Shown here: piece after piece, positions 4,957-5,514 of the stretch
Layout: each line of letters opens with the position of its first letter
Numbering within the stretch: the first letter of the stretch is position 1
NCBI GenBank assembly: GCA_030632745.1
Contig: DAOVUE010000138.1
Coordinates: 1-5,514 of the forward strand
Reading direction: 5' to 3'
DNA: 5,514 nucleotides
Source of the DNA: Pseudomonadota bacterium
Lineage (GTDB): Bacteria > Pseudomonadota > Gammaproteobacteria > GRL18
The notes under the pieces: model-generated
The model's database searches: none
Told to the model about the DNA's origin: nothing
The model's input: only the letters and a program-made list of their open reading frames with translations
Translations under genes and position numbers: made by a program

Positions 4957-5514
4957 GGCGTTTTAACAGGAAACTTGAAAACAGCCCCAAAGGCATCAGC
5001 AGCATAGGGCGTCTGATAAACACTATACGCAACACTATTTTCCACATAAAACAGCGCGTGAGAAACAGATACCCTGCAAGATTGAACTCTCAGCAAGCTC
5101 CGCAAACAGCACAGCTTTCAAGATCAGTCTGGTGGGACTACTTTCCTGTCGCACTGGTTACAACAATAGGAGTTTCAATAACAATTGCCGCATTTATTCA
5201 ATCTTTGAATTGGGAGAAAGATCGGGTTGAAATCGCATTTCAGGAAACATCCCAGGATCGGATATTAGTCATCCAGCGTGAGATCGAAAATTCTCTCGGA
5301 ATAGTCCAGGATATCGCCAGCTTTTTTGAGGCGTCAGAGTTTGTCGGGCGCCGGGAATTCCGTAAATTTGTCGGTCCGGCACTGAAAAATCATGCCGGCA
5401 TCAAAGCTCTGCAGTGGGTACCCGTAGTACTCGATGACAACCGTTCTGACTTCGTTGAGGAGGCTCAGAAAAGTTTTCCCCCTTTCAATATTATGGAATC
5501 AGACCTTTCGGGCA
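4953..5514 (+). CDS. CHASE-domain membrane sensor protein, N-terminal part only
   Basis: An open frame of 187 complete codons runs off the window end. Its ATG (4953-4955) overlaps the TGA of the kinase gene (4954-4956) in an ATGA junction. No clear Shine-Dalgarno sequence is present, so translational coupling is likely. The N-terminus (1-62) is basic and cytoplasmic. One membrane helix follows at about 63-85, then a helical stretch (86-128). The start of an extracytoplasmic CHASE domain is recognisable by FVGRREFRKFVGPAL (130-144), then H-A-G-I-K-A-L-Q-W-V-P (147-157), R164 and F167. CHASE domains bind small extracellular ligands and are fused to histidine kinases, diguanylate cyclases or phosphodiesterases. 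The output module lies beyond the window, so it cannot be named. GC content matches the kinase gene, not the upstream operon. Confidence 0.8.
   Translation, partial: MRRFNRKLENSPKGISSIGRLINTIRNTIFHIKQRVRNRYPARLNSQQAPQTAQLSRSVWWDYFPVALVTTIGVSITIAAFIQSLNWEKDRVEIAFQETSQDRILVIQREIENSLGIVQDIASFFEASEFVGRREFRKFVGPALKNHAGIKALQWVPVVLDDNRSDFVEEAQKSFPPFNIMESDLSG

Noticed and set aside
4821..5105. Reverse-strand frames across the kinase-sensor junction
   Set aside because: They oppose two overlapping forward genes with recognisable domains.

Overview
The window looks like an accessory or boundary region of a Gram-negative bacterium. The lipoprotein has a lipobox with an outer-membrane type +2 serine, and MarC, a two-TM K+ channel with RCK and a CHASE-domain sensor fit a proteobacterium. 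I favour a gammaproteobacterium with many small mobile elements, but no marker gene proves this.

Positions 1-826 are AT-rich and hold no intact gene. They contain a 179-bp palindromic MITE-like element with perfect 18-bp terminal inverted repeats (1-179). Directly next to it is what I read as the C-terminal third of a ParE-type toxin gene (181-291), apparently cut off by the element. Further on are two solo copies of the element's right end (397-414, 787-806), a hairpin (555-586) and 21-bp tandem repeats (630-681). A near-consensus sigma70 promoter (720-748) ends the region.

That promoter leads into a compact three-gene operon (827-3615, gaps of 14 and 18 bp): a MarC-family inner-membrane protein, an outer-membrane lipoprotein of an uncharacterised family, and a two-TM potassium channel with a C-terminal RCK domain. 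All three products act in the cell envelope, which suggests a shared role in ion balance or envelope stress; this is inference. The operon is AT-rich and is bracketed by end sequences of the same repeat family.

The gap at 3616-3780 holds a 12-bp perfect inverted repeat that includes the channel's stop codon, a degenerate repeat end and a possible weak promoter. Base composition then changes abruptly to a more GC-rich block. This block encodes a 2-phosphoglycerate-kinase-like protein with two ATP-cone domains (3781-4956). Overlapping it by an ATGA junction is the start of a membrane-anchored CHASE-domain sensor (4953 to the window end). The pair looks like one translationally coupled unit, linking a nucleotide-sensing small-molecule kinase to a periplasmic ligand receptor.
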